From REEP01 sp964517265 (GTDB taxonomy: Bacteria > Pseudomonadota > Alphaproteobacteria > Rhodospirillales > Defluviicoccaceae): a DNA stretch of 6,365 nt. Positions 6,328 to 6,365 of this stretch are shown here, one piece after another (positions within the stretch are counted from its first letter, which is position 1; every line of letters starts with the position of its first letter). A model generated the notes under the pieces. That model saw nothing but the letters and a program-made list of their open reading frames with translations, was not told the DNA's origin and ran no database searches. Location: the NCBI GenBank assembly GCA_964517265.1, contig CAZFBS010000085.1, positions 1 through 6,365 on the forward strand. Direction: 5' to 3'. Made by a program: the position numbers and the translations under genes.

Positions 6328-6365
6328 AAAAGTGGCGGGCCAGAGAAGGGGCGGGACCAACCGTG

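Overview
The window looks like a piece of a high-GC alphaproteobacterial chromosome, probably of the Rhodospirillales or a close relative. Three things point there: the flagellar gene order flgC-fliE-fliQ-fliR-flhB, GC-rich codon use in those genes, and an inverted repeat with CTGGATTG/CAATCCAG ends and CGCAATGACG cores, a kind of interspersed repeat common in alphaproteobacteria. The genus cannot be named from the sequence alone.

Bases 1-2699 are a compact flagellar operon on the + strand: the last 29 codons of flgC (proximal rod), then complete fliE (MS-ring/rod junction), fliQ and fliR (membrane export gate) and flhB (export gate switch with an intact NPTH self-cleavage site). fliQ and fliR overlap. 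Together these genes build the proximal rod and the type III export gate in the inner membrane; fliP and flhA, also needed for the gate, are not in the window.

Bases 2700-4114 are an accessory segment. Composition drops sharply just after flhB, and an AT-rich island (about 35% GC in the gene by eye) carries one small TM2-domain membrane protein with a clear Shine-Dalgarno and an imperfect inverted repeat upstream. Next to it, on the opposite strand, is a broken IS1182/IS5-like transposase that keeps its N-terminal DUF772-type domain and first catalytic Asp but has lost the rest of the catalytic core. This indicates horizontal acquisition or rearrangement directly behind the flagellar operon.

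Bases 4115-6052 encode a 645-residue protein with one N-terminal membrane anchor, a TolB-N-like alpha/beta domain and eight TPR-like repeats of about 47 residues. Its composition (about 57-58% GC by eye) is intermediate. A plausible extended -10 promoter precedes it.

Bases 6053-6365 hold no gene that can be supported. They contain a palindromic repeat element of about 170 bp with a perfect GC-rich hairpin and an internal near-perfect tandem duplication of about 31 bp.

The window shows no CRISPR array, tRNA, rRNA or recognisable defence system. The least explained items are the anchored repeat protein and the AT-rich TM2 gene.
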